The position numbers were made by a program, and so were the translations under genes. A stretch of 64,000 nt of DNA from Rhodocollybia butyracea (taxonomy: Eukaryota > Basidiomycota > Agaricomycetes > Agaricales > Omphalotaceae). Below are positions 11,630 to 21,965 of this stretch, one piece after another. The notes beneath the pieces were generated by a model, which searched no databases, was not told the origin of the DNA, and saw only the letters and a program-made list of their open reading frames with translations. Every line of letters starts with the position of its first letter. Position 1 is the first letter of the stretch. Where the stretch lies: positions 1 to 64,000 of the forward strand of contig JADNRY010000062.1 of NCBI GenBank assembly GCA_015501585.1, given 5' to 3'.

Positions 11630-13071
11630 ATGCGCAATCCACCACATTCGGCGGGAGACTCACATCATCACTCGAGTCATGGCCATGCACGAAGAGACGA
11701 CTATGAATCCCACGAAGGCACATATTATGCTAGAGGCAGTGCTCATCCTGACTCTTCTTCAGTCCGCCGTCCCCATCGTACCATTGGCGTTGGACCAGTT
11801 GAGCAGAATGTCCATACATTAGAACACCGCACCGGACGTCATACAGACGAAAGGCCCCACAGAAGTAGTCGTCGATCTTCATCAGTTGATGCCACGGCAG
11901 CTTCTCAACCTAGGAGAGGCCTAGAGAGAAACACCTCTCGAAAGCTTTTGAGTCAGCAAACTCAATCGCTCGAAGTGGAGCTTCAGAGAGCACAGCGTGA
12001 AAACTGCACAAAGGATGACGAGATTGGACTTCTGAAGCGACATCTTTCTAATGTGCAGACAGAGAATGACCACTATCGAACGAAGGATGCCCATAACCAA
12101 CAGCTTTTGGATACACAGAGGCAGGAACTGCAAGGAGCCCGGGCATTCTTGGGCACAACTGACTCGTACTCGGGAGGAGATATCATCGAAATGCTCAGCA
12201 CCCTTAATTCCGAAATCTTTCAGGCTGCTGCTGTCATTACAGACGCAACTGAAAGAGCCCATCCTGGTGATGGAAGCTACCGTCATTCGGGTTATGCTCC
12301 AGCAGTTGAAGAGATCAGAAAGACATTGGGAGACGAGGTGGGGACGCTCCTCCAGGGAGATGGGATTGGAGGGGAAAGCATTGCGATCGTTCAAGCTGCA
12401 CTGCAAACAAGCTTGAATATTAATTTGAAGGATATCTGTCTATGCTGGTCAACGGACGGCTTGGTAGGTAAAGCGCTCAAAGATGTATATATTCAAATCC
12501 GAGCACAACAAGGTCAGTACAATTCGAAGACAACTATGAGTACATACTCAACATGCAATTCTAGATCAAGTTTTGGTGTCCGGGACATGGAGATCTCTGA
12601 CAAGGGCACAGTCAAAACGCCATGTATACCACGACCAAGGGCTTTTTGGACGGGTAGTGGAGCGAATAAAAGTGATTTTTAGTTGTAGCAAAACGGTGGC
12701 CATGCGGGAGCTCAGAATCCGAAAGGCAGATTTTATCCATGGTCTTCGAAAAGGTCTCGACCATTTTGGAACTTTTGGCGAGACTGGATGAAGCTATGAA
12801 CGAGCGTGTTACATCCACAGACATGATGCTGTACGTTCCTGATTTGGGTACACCCTTTAACGCGCAGATCATGGAGGATGCAGATGGTGGGGAATTATCG
12901 AGCGGGACTGTACTGTTTGTCTCAGAAATGGGACTGATGAGGGTAGATAAGGATCCAGCTGGGCGAGACAAAAGCACCGTGCTGTTGAAACCCAGAGTAT
13001 TTCTTCAAGAGTCATTTTTCAAGCAAGAAACCACGAAAGCTGTAGGTTCAAAGGTCCAGAGACGAGAGTAG
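11630..13071 (+). pseudogene. Coiled-coil, GrpE-like partner, pair 2, frameshifted
   Basis: Same architecture as copy 1: exon 1 11630-12512, intron 12513-12564, exon 2 from 12565. Exon 1 is open and encodes the His/Ser-rich N-terminus, the coiled coil (LEVELQRAQREN onward) and the helical domain. In exon 2 a run of five T at about 12676-12680 replaces the four-base stretch of the other copies. The added base moves translation into a frame that stops at 12791, within the helices and before the beta-rich C-terminal region. The remaining frame (12739-13071) is still free of stops, so the lesion is recent or is a sequencing error in a homopolymer. If real, the protein loses its most conserved part. 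Confidence 0.7.
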
Positions 13072-13836
13072 AGGCTTATTGATATTCCTGGTAATTGCGT
13101 ATAAATAATTGTAACATTCCAGAACGATCCGCCATTTCCGTGTGTTGTACGGGTATACGTAGTAGTTTTTTAAAATTTCTATATTGGTTTGAACGCTTAG
13201 AAGCCAGACATCCTAGAAGGTGACTTCACTGTACCAGCTTCACTTTTACTCATACCTTGCATCCGATCCAAACAACGATGATTTATCAGGGCTTCACACT
13301 AGCCAGTTGAACAGCGTAAGGTAGACCTAGAAGTAGCAGTGAAGATGCGAACGAGTATTCTTCTCGCAAAAGGCTAGCTGCTAGTGGACTTTTTCTCAAG
13401 CACGTGCCACTCCGGTGTCACCGGATCGGTCAGCGCGACGTACAGTAACACAACATCATCATGCACCCACGACGCCCTCCCCAGACGCCGCCCCCAATAG
13501 CTAATTGCTCTTTTTGAACATGGTCGGTGGTTGGTGGCCACTCAATATGTTGAGGGCATGCATCTGACCGATTCTGATGCAGTGTGTGTATGTAGCACGG
13601 GCGCCGATTGTTTCTAATTGGGACGCGTCGGTTTTTCTTTCCTTTATGGCGGCCCAAGTTCCTGGCTATCGTCAAAAGCCCTACAATGCTCCCAGGAACG
13701 TAACAGGATGTTTGAACCCTATCCAAGTTTGGCTCCAGTTTGGCTTTGTAACTACAACTATGATCGAAATCACCGCCGTGGACACATACTCCCACTGGCT
13801 TCGCCTTTGCTGACAAAATGCATGCGGCGGAAACAA
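13072..13836. other. Intergenic, with the breakpoint of the truncated Hsp70 of pair 3
   Basis: The first 300 bases match the 3' flank of the coiled-coil genes of pairs 1 and 5. From about 13400 the sequence becomes unlike any other copy (GC-richer near 13430-13500) and no gene is visible. It then joins abruptly into the middle of an Hsp70 exon near 13837. The segment therefore marks a deletion or insertion that removed the 3' half of Hsp70 copy 3. Confidence 0.5.
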
Positions 13837-14360
13837 GGCCTGCTAGAACTGCCGCCTGTCGCGTGTAGTTTTGTTGCAAACCGTCCCAACCATTCAGATG
13901 AAAGATGATAGAATTTCGAACGGAAGCCCAGAAGCTAACGCCATCGGGAAGCATTGTTTCCTCGATGAATGACTTGACACACGACAAGAGGTATTGGAGG
14001 AAATCTGTAAGTACTTCTATTTACTCGGCGGGAGCGGTGGAATGTGCCTAGAGGCGAGACTGGAAGCATAAGACTTGGGTCACAGATGTATTTTGAACCT
14101 GTTATCCTCAAGTCTTATTTTTGAACTGTAGAAAGACCTTTCAAATTTTATCCGTTGCTCGTTCTCAACTTGTTCGATAATAATAATTGGTAGCTGTGGC
14201 GCTGGGCAATTGTGCTGTGGCGTCATAGTACAAGACTTGCGCCTAACAAGAACAGTGATCCTTGATTTCCAGTGGTACTACACCAGGATCGAGCACACTG
14301 CAGGAGCAGACTTAAGATATCGTAATTTGAATTGAATACCCCAAGTACAGAACTTGAATG
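13837..14360 (-). pseudogene. Remnant of Hsp70-like gene, pair 3
   Basis: Only the middle of the gene remains: the exon equivalent to FKMHLRP...LAGLVS (about 13837-14095), followed upstream by decayed pieces of exons 3 and 2 as far as about 14360. Exon 1 with phosphate-1 is gone, as is everything after the mid-domain, including phosphate-2 and the adenosine motif. There are also internal changes: the start of the FKMHLRP exon reads ATA instead of ATG at its Met codon, and bases are lost around the equivalent of LVEVLADFL. It cannot make an ATPase. The coiled-coil gene beside it is intact. Confidence 0.85.
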
Positions 14361-14543
14361 AAAGTCAAGATGGGCTCAAAGATGTCAAAGTAGTTCTAAG
14401 CAGTAAGGCATACGTGTTTATGAAGTAAATTTCACTTTGCCAAGCAAGAACTCAGGGCTGCTTATAACCGAGTACTTCACTTTCGCCCATTGTTTTCCAT
14501 GTCCACAACTCTCATTTCTAGTCTACTACCTACTCGATATTGG

Positions 14544-16020
14544 ATGCACGGTCCACCTCACTCTGAAAAAGACTCACGTCATTACTCGAGCCATGGCCAT
14601 ATGCGTAGAGACGATCGTGAACTCTGCGAAGGAAGCACACATCGCGCTGAAGGCAGTTTTCATCCTGACTCTTCTTTCCATGTTCCAGTCCGCCATCCGC
14701 ACAAAGATGCTCACCTTCGAACCATTGGACCAGTCGAGCAGAACGTCCACACAATAGGCTCTTGCATTGGACATCATACAGATGAAATGTGGCGTAGAAG
14801 CAGTCATGGATCTGATGCCACACCAGCCTCCGAGTCTCTGTCTAGGAGAGGCCCAGAGAGAAATGCCACCCAAGAGCCTTCGACTCAGCAAATACGATTG
14901 CTTGAAGCAGAGCTTCTGAACGCACAACGCGAAAACCGTACAAAGGACGATGAGATTGAACGGTTAAAGCGACGTCTTTCTAGTGCGCATAAAGATATCG
15001 GCCACTATCGAAGGAAGGACGCCCATAATCAAGAACTTTTAGACACACAAAGACAGGAACTGCAGGGAACGCGGGCATTCCTGAACATGTTTGACTCGTA
15101 CTCAGGTGGAGACATCATTGAAATGCTGAACACTCTTAATGCCGAAATCTTCCAGGCTGCTGCTGCCATTACAGACATGACCGAAAGAGCCCGTCGTGAT
15201 GGTGGGAGCCACCGTCGTTCGGATGACGCTTCAGTAGTTGAAGTCAGAAGGACATTGGGAGATGAGGTAGGGGTGCTCCTCCAGAGAATTGAGATTGGAG
15301 GGGAAAGTGTTGCGATCGTTCAAGCTGCACTACAAACAAGCTTGAATATTGCAGTAAAGCGTATCTGTCGCTCGTGGTCAAAGGAAGGCTCGGTAGGTAA
15401 AGCGCTCAACGATGTATATGTTCAAATCCGAGCACAACAAGGTCAGTACAATTCAGAGACATGCTATAGTACATACTCAACGTACAATTCTAGATCAAGC
15501 TTTGGTGTCTGGAATATGGAAATCTCTGACAAGGGCACAGTCAAAACGCCACGTATACAAGGATCATGGGGTCCTTGCACAGGTAGTGGAGGGATTGCAA
15601 GTGATTTTAGTCGTAGCCAAATTGTGGCCATGCGGAGGCTCAGAGTCTGAAGGGCGGATTAATTCCATGATTTTGGAAAAGGTCACCACCATTCTGGGAC
15701 TTTTAGCGAGACTGGATGAGGCTATGAATGAGCATGTTACATCCACAGACATGATGCTGTACGTTCCTGCCTTAGGTATACCCTTTAACGCGCAGATCAT
15801 GGAGGATGAAGATGGCGGAGAGTCATCGAGTGGGGGTGGAGAGTCATCGAGTGGGACTGTACTGCTCGTCGCAGAAATGGGACTGATGAGGGTAGACAAG
15901 GATTCAGCTGGGCCAGACAAAAGGACTGTGCTGTTGAAACCCAAAGTTTTGCTTCAAGAATCATTCGTGAAGCCAGAGGCCACGAAAGCTGTACGTGCAG
16001 AAGTTCAGAGACGAAAGTAA
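14544..16020 (+). CDS. Coiled-coil, GrpE-like partner, pair 3 (orphaned)
   Basis: Intact two-exon gene (14544-15441, intron 15442-15493, 15494-16020) encoding 474 residues, although its Hsp70 neighbour is a remnant. It starts MHGPPHSEKD at the conserved ATG. Order: His/Ser-rich N-terminus, coiled coil (IRLLEAELLNAQREN onward), helical domain, C-terminal beta-rich region ending VLLKPKVLLQES. An in-frame tandem duplication of GGESSSG occurs near 15826-15860 in the loop before the beta strands. About 190 bp around the start of exon 2 are identical to copy 1, whereas the extreme 3' end and flank match copy 6, so the gene is a mosaic, probably made by gene conversion. The normal divergent promoter was cut by the Hsp70 deletion. 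Confidence 0.75.
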
Positions 16021-16931
16021 GTTGATTCCTGCGAAAAAGGTAGCAGATCTTTTCTGTATAAAATTGTATTGGTTCCGAGAACGCGGTAATTCTCTGTCTA
16101 CTGTCTACGCCGACCCACGCATCCTATAGTTAGAAGTTGCCTTATAGTACCGGCTTCACTGTACTATTCCTTCCTTCCGAAATATCAATGATTTCTTGAT
16201 TCTCTTCTCGTCGCAAGTGATACATATCTGAGAACCTTATTAAGATGGCCCCGCTACTGAATGTACTGGCCGCAAAGTACTGAAGTTCTTTCAATTTGTG
16301 TGTACTTGCTATCTATCAAATTAACTTGGCGACCCGAGCTCCCCCGAGCTACTACTATGAAAGCCCTCCAGTGTTCCAAGGAAGGTAACAGGATGTTTTG
16401 AACCCCCTCAAGGTTCTGAGGTATGAAGTGGTATGATATACATATGGCATGATTCTCAAATATCTTCTGTTAAAGCGGGCGTATCAGGTAAAGCAAATAA
16501 AATTGGTCAAGATTGACTAGATTTGGGTTGTTACAATTGGAGCTGTCGTGGTTATTGACAGTGTCTGTGGTGATGGAAAAAAGGTGTAAGCTGTTTTATT
16601 TTGCTATGGATTCTACTACACACACTTCCTGCATCTGCCTCTTGTTCCGCTCTCTGGAGTCTTCCTCACCGCCGGCATCAGCGCTGGCACTAGAGCTCCA
16701 GTGGCAGCCTCTATGGGTCTTCAAGTTTTGTTGAAAAGCTAGACTAAGTATATACAACGTACACTATGCAGGCGGAGTGATAGCATTCATATTTGGGAAG
16801 TCTGTTTACATACGTATTTTATCGAAATTTTTTACTTTTTGCTTGCCCATGATCATCAAAGAGCAAGTTTGCTATGTATACGCAACCAGCCGTCAATCTT
16901 GCTCATACACTACTTGTGCTGGACCCCTAGA
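16021..16931. other. Intergenic between pair 3 and pair 4
   Basis: The first 250 bases match the 3' flanks of copies 4 and 6, including a GTCGCAAGTGATACATATC stretch shared with copy 6. The right end matches the flanks of other Hsp70 genes from the TTTGGGAAGTC motif near 16793. The middle (16340-16740) has no counterpart and no gene that I can support. Confidence 0.5.
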
Positions 16932-19356
16932 TTATTGAAGTAAGTTTTGTGATTCCACTGCATTAAATATTAGAGTGTACCTTTTCTCAGCTCCCTAAGC
17001 GAAGTTTTTAGCGAAAATTCTCTAGAGAGCGAGATAAACCTACATTTCCCTCTTTCCATGCAATCTGAGCTTTCAGCTCAGTCAAACCAAACAACAAGAT
17101 GACATCGAATTCCGTCTTATAGTATATCAAATCGTTCCAAGGTTTTCGACGAAGCGTCTTATGGGATATTCGCGAAACGTCGGCAGCCACTGTACAAGCT
17201 GTTGAATACATTTCTGTCAAAGCTCGTGAACATCTGATACCTGATGCGCAAAAATTTTGAGCGCAAGGCCAAACATAACATACCAGCATCCTCATCTGTC
17301 CAAGCTGGGTACTCGATGATTCCTTCATACTTCAAAATATTCACCGATATGTTGTTTAGACGAGTCGCAGATTCCTGATAAAACGACGCTCGAAACTCCT
17401 GGGCTTTCAATATTTGCACATCCTGCCGAAGGAGATTATAATAAGCACGATTTGTGCATTTGAAAAAGAATCTGACCTTTTGCAGTATAACCGAATATTG
17501 ATTCAACACTTGCAGCTCTCCAGTCAACACGTTAGTAACGTATCCTCGTATTTGGTGCTCGGGATTATTCGCTTCATAAACGGCATAAGTACCCAAACCG
17601 TAAGTCGATCTAGAGACGCGAGTGTCAACGAGACAATCTAGATGAAACGAAACAGCCCCATCGGAGACTGCCTTATTACTGGACGGTGTTATAAAACAAT
17701 AGAAAAATTGAACTAAGTAAGACACTTGCACATGATCATCCGGGCGTTGTAAAACTCAATCCCAAAAGTTGCAGCTCTTCCTTGAGCTGTGACCAAAGCC
17801 ACTCACTCGCAGCGAAGCCACCCACTAGAAACACGGACTATGAATACAAGATACTCAGTGAACGCTTATATGGTAGTGGACGTTGAGGTTCTCACTGTTA
17901 TGTTTGGTGCATTGCTGCACTGTCTCGTAATCGCCTCCAGGGCCGCCTTAACAGAGCGCTCGAAGAAACGCGCAACATCGGACCTGCAATGTTTTGCTGT
18001 AGAGGTATTATACGAGGAAACCTAGATAACATACCCCGGAATCTTCACTTGACCAGCCCGAATATTGAGAGTAGGGTCGTTATCATTTCGCCCACCAAAC
18101 TTGATAAAGGAAGGATCATTGCTATCCTTGAACAGCAACTTGGTTGTGCGGTCGAAATACTCAACCATGGTATCTACATCGCGCTCAAACTGAGTTCCCT
18201 TCAGTTTATCTGCAGGAGAAAATGTAAAACAAAAGCAGAGGAGATTTGGATAGAATACTTACCTTCAAGATAGCGGCGAGCTGCTTGCGTGACAAAGACT
18301 GACCCAGCGAAGCAGCCTTTGATTGGACATTGATTATCTGTTGGATAACTTTGGAGAAGTATACGTACACTCCGAACGGCTAATTTCATGGAAGGTGATA
18401 GTTTCGCCAGATCCGGACGAGGAGTAAGCACTGAGGTCGATGGTGCCCCTGCCTGCGTCTAAAATGATTATTCCCTCATTTTCCTGTGATAGCAGCCATC
18501 AGTAGATAGCCATTTGGGCATTGCATACCAAGAAGTACATACACCAATTTCAAGACCATTGTTGACACAAAAATGCAAACTAGCTTTGCCTTCGGTGACA
18601 AAATGTATGCGGTCTTGATCATCAGCATTGGTCACAAGGCCGGCTTCAACGGCCGCTTGTCGCATGGAGCTGTGTAGCGAGCCCTCCCAACCATTCGGAT
18701 GGCTCAGAACAAAGATGATACGATTTTCAACAGAGACCCAGAGTTTCGCACCATCAGGAAGCACTGTTTCCTCGATGAATGACTTGACACACTTCAAGAG
18801 GTATCGGAGATAATCCGCCAGTACTGCTGACAACGATAGACTCGGTGGGAACAGTGGGACGTGCTTAGAGTCGAGAAGGGAAGCAGGAGACTTGGGTCGC
18901 AGATGCATTTTGAACCTATGATGTTGTTATCCGTCTGATTTTTGAAGTGCAGAACGACCAAACATACCTTTCAACTTTTATCCACCCCTTGTCCTCAGCT
19001 TCTTCAATCTTAACTGGTGACTGCGTCTCCGCCCCAATAGCGCGCGCCACTCCTTTGTCATCATAGTATAAGACCGAAGGAATTTTTGAGGATCCACCAG
19101 GAGTCTGATCGGGGAACCTATTGACTGCCTAAACAATTTGCGGGAAATTACTTGGTGAGGACTGACCTAGTGACACTCTGAATTCTTGGTACTACACCAG
19201 GATCGAGCACACTGTGAGAGCAGACCTGAGATATCGTACTTTGAATCGAATATTACAAGTACAGAACCTGAATGATATGCCACTAAAGGTCGTCCCGAGA
19301 TCGAAAGCAACGACCAATCCTCGTTGAGAGCCAGAGAAAGGTTTGCGTGTGGACAT
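16932..19356 (-). CDS. HSPA12-like Hsp70 family ATPase, pair 4
   Basis: Starts MSTRKPFSGSQRG at 19356. Phosphate-1 is altered to FDLGTTFSGIS. The exon 18540-18908 encodes FKMHLRPKSPASLL through TEGKASLHFCVNNGLEIG; note GKAS where other copies have GEAS. Phosphate-2 lies near 18435-18480 and the adenosine motif VFLVGGFAASEW near 17808-17840. The C-terminal exons include DTRVSRSTYGLG and FDVILLFGLTELKAQIAW. The final exon begins GAEKR, but the stop codon used by copies 1, 2 and 5 reads TAC. The frame runs on for about 15 more residues to a TAA at 16932, a change shared with copy 6. It is the most diverged of the intact array Hsp70 copies. Confidence 0.75.
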
Positions 19357-19534
19357 GGCTGATAAGAAGAAATCCCCAAAGTTATCAACCTTAAAGGCTG
19401 TAAATAGTATACACGCTGCAAGGCATGTGATGCTTTAAAAAGTAAGAAGTCAGGCCGCAGTGCCTCTCTTTCGCCCATCGAGTTCGAATCTTTCGATGGT
19501 ACTAGGTTTCAGTTTACTACCTCCTCGATATTCA
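19357..19534. promoter_or_regulatory. Bidirectional promoter of pair 4
   Basis: 178 bp separate the conserved start codons. The motif GCAAGGCATGTGATGC is present exactly near 19418-19433, as in pair 1. An in-frame upstream ATG at 19496 could give the coiled-coil protein 13 extra residues; the conserved ATG at 19535 is preferred because it exists in all copies. Confidence 0.6.
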
Positions 19535-21152
19535 ATGCACAGCTCAATTTACTCGGAGGAAGACTCACGTCATCACTCCGGTCATGGCCATGCACAGAGA
19601 GATGATCGTGAAAGAAACACACGTTGGGATGAAGGCAGTTTTCATCCCGACTCTTCATCCGATGTTCCGGTCAGCAGTCCGCACGCAGATGATTGCTCCG
19701 ACACCGTTAGGCCAGTCGAGCAGAACTTTCACGCAATAGGACCTCGCGCCGGACATCCGAGTCATACAGATGAAAGGTCTTATGAAGACGGTCAATCTCC
19801 AATGGCTTATGAAATGACAGTTTCCCAGTCTGGGAGAAGTGCAGAGGTGTCGCTCCCTGGGCCGGTCAAGCAGGACCTTCACGCAGTAGAACTATCTCCC
19901 ATCGCACATCATACAAATGAAAGGTCGCATGGAAACCGTCCCCAGTTTTCATCGGCTGATGCCGCAGAACTTGCCCCCCAGTCTGCGAGACCAGCGAGAA
20001 ACACCACTGCAGAGCCTCCGAGTCAGCAAATGCGATCGCTAGAAGCGGAGCTTCTGACAGCACGGCGTGAAAACCGCACAAAGAACGATGAGAATGAACG
20101 TCTAAAGCGACGCCTTTCTAGTGCGCAGAAAGAGATCGCCTACTATCGAAAGAAGGACGCCCATAGTCAAGAGCTTTTGGAGACACAAAGGCGGGAACTG
20201 CAGGGAGCTCTAGCATTCTTGAACACGATTGACGCGTACTCGGGCGGAGATATCATTGATATGCTCAACGCCCTTAATTCCGAAATCTTTCAAGGTGCTG
20301 CCATCATCACAGACTCGCTCGACGGAGCCCGTCCTGGCGGTGGGAGCTACCGTCGCTCAGATGAAGCTTCGGAAGTTGAAGAGATCAGAAGGGCATTGGG
20401 GGATGAGGTGCGGGTACTCCTGCAGGAAGATGGGACCGAAGGGGAAAACATCGCGATCAACCAAGCTGCACTACAAACAAGCTTGAATATTGCATTAGAG
20501 CAGATCTGTCGCCGGTGGTCAAACAACGACTCGGCAGATCAGGCGCTTAATGATGTATATGTTCAGATCCGGGCACAACAAGGTCAGTGAAACTCGAAGG
20601 CATGCTACTTATGAGTGCATACTCAACATACATACAATTCTAGGTCAAGTTTTAGTGCCCGGAACATGGAGATCTCTGACCAGAGCGCAAACAAAACCCT
20701 TGGTGTACCAGAATCCAGGACTCCTCGAACATATAGTGGGGCAGATGAAAGCGATCTTAGTTGTAGCAGAATGGTGGCCGTACAGGGATTCAGAGTCTGA
20801 AAGGCAAATTGCATCCATGGCTCGCAAAAAGGTCTCCGCCATTCTGGAACTTTTGGCGAAACTGGATGAGGCTATGAACGAGCGCGTTACATCTACAGAC
20901 ATGATGTTGTACGTTCCCGCCTTGGGTGTACCCTTTGACGCACAGACGATGGAGGATGCAGATGGTGGAGAATCGTCGAGTGGAACTGTACTGCTCGTCC
21001 CAGAAATGGGACTAAAGAGGGTAGCCAAGAATTCAGCTGGACGAGACGAAACGACTGTGCTGTTGAAACCCAAAGTGTATCTTCGAGAGTCACTTGTCAA
21101 GCAAAAGACCACGAGAGCTGTACGCGGCACAGAGGTACAGATAAGAAAGTAG
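19535..21152 (+). CDS. Coiled-coil, GrpE-like partner, pair 4, with expanded N-terminus
   Basis: Two exons (19535-20582, intron 20583-20643, 20644-21152) encode 518 residues, the longest of the family. The extra length is an internal duplication in the disordered N-terminal part. The motif seen once in other copies (PVEQNVHAI, then HHTDERSH) appears twice here, as PVEQNFHAIG with HTDERSY and again as PVKQDLHAVE with HHTNERSH. The coiled coil (MRSLEAELLTARREN onward), helical domain (GGDIIDMLNALNSEIFQGAA) and C-terminal beta-rich region (VPALGVPFDAQTMED, GTVLLVPEMGL, TVLLKPKVYL) are intact. The intron is 61 bp against about 52 in copies 1-3. Confidence 0.75.
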
Positions 21153-21454
21153 CATTCCAGAACGATATGCTTGCCATTTTGCCGTTAAACTGGTAGATAT
21201 TTTTTGTTTTAATTATTTAGTGTATTGGCCCTTCGAAGTTCGAACACGGTGATTCTCTTTCCAAGCCGACCCTTTGCCGACCCTGGCGTCCTATAGCTAA
21301 AAGTTGCCTTCTTATACCGGCTTCACTCATAATGATATAGCGATTTCTTGATGCTCTTCTGGTCCAAGTGGTTTTGCGAGCGATGGATATAAGCGCTTTA
21401 GCCTTTGAGCGGGTTCGGGCGCTTATAAGTTCTTCATCCCAATCCTGAGACGCA
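21153..21454. other. Intergenic between pair 4 and the apyrase fragment
   Basis: Matches the segment between pair 6 and the intact apyrase (35.86-36.10 kb) with small indels. It includes a GGGCGCTTATAAG stretch at about 21418-21430, a possible TATA-like promoter element for the apyrase. No gene. Confidence 0.5.
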
Positions 21455-21965
21455 ATGCCTGCTCCCATTGCGAATGACCCTTGGCTGGCCGGTCGTCATT
21501 TTGGCATTGTCGTAGACGCTGGATCGTCCGGGTCTCGCTTGCAAATCTACAGCTGGAAAGATCCCACTATATCTAACGATTGGTCTAAGGTATCTTCACA
21601 TACTTTGCCCAAAGTTGAAAAAGGGACGAGCAATGGAGAAGATTGGTCCTCAAAGGTTGGACCAGGTATGTTTTATTTCTCACTCTTTCCATTTCGCCTA
21701 TCAACTTTGCAGGAATCTCCACGTTCGCGGAAAACCCTGAGGAAATTGGAGGTTATCTTGCTCCCCTTCTAACTCTCGCAAGAGACAAAATTCCTCCGTC
21801 GCTACATAAAGATACGCCTCTTTTTCTCCTGGAAACAGCAGGAATACGCTTGCTGCCACTAGATAAGCAGGCTGAAATACCGAAAGAGACGTGTTCATTC
21901 TTGATATCTTGATTCGCCATTCCGACTTCAAAATCGACGAAACTTCGGAAGCCGGTCCCTGTGGT
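21455..21965 (+). pseudogene. 5' fragment of apyrase gene (duplicate)
   Basis: Copy of the first part of the apyrase at 36105, including the start MPAPIANDPW, the ACR1 motif DAGSSGSR and the 47-bp intron. About the first 200 bp of coding sequence are identical between copies; identity falls after the intron. An 8-bp insertion near 21903-21910 (a repeated TTGATATC-like stretch) shifts the frame after CSFLI. Homology ends near 21965, just after the equivalent of SEAGPCG, where unrelated sequence begins. The remaining 500 or so residues of the enzyme, including ACR3 to ACR5, are missing. Confidence 0.9.

Noticed and set aside
11921..12406. Antisense open frames of 120-160 codons over each coiled-coil gene
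   Set aside because: They recur because the plus-strand genes are homologous; they lack their own conserved start or motifs.
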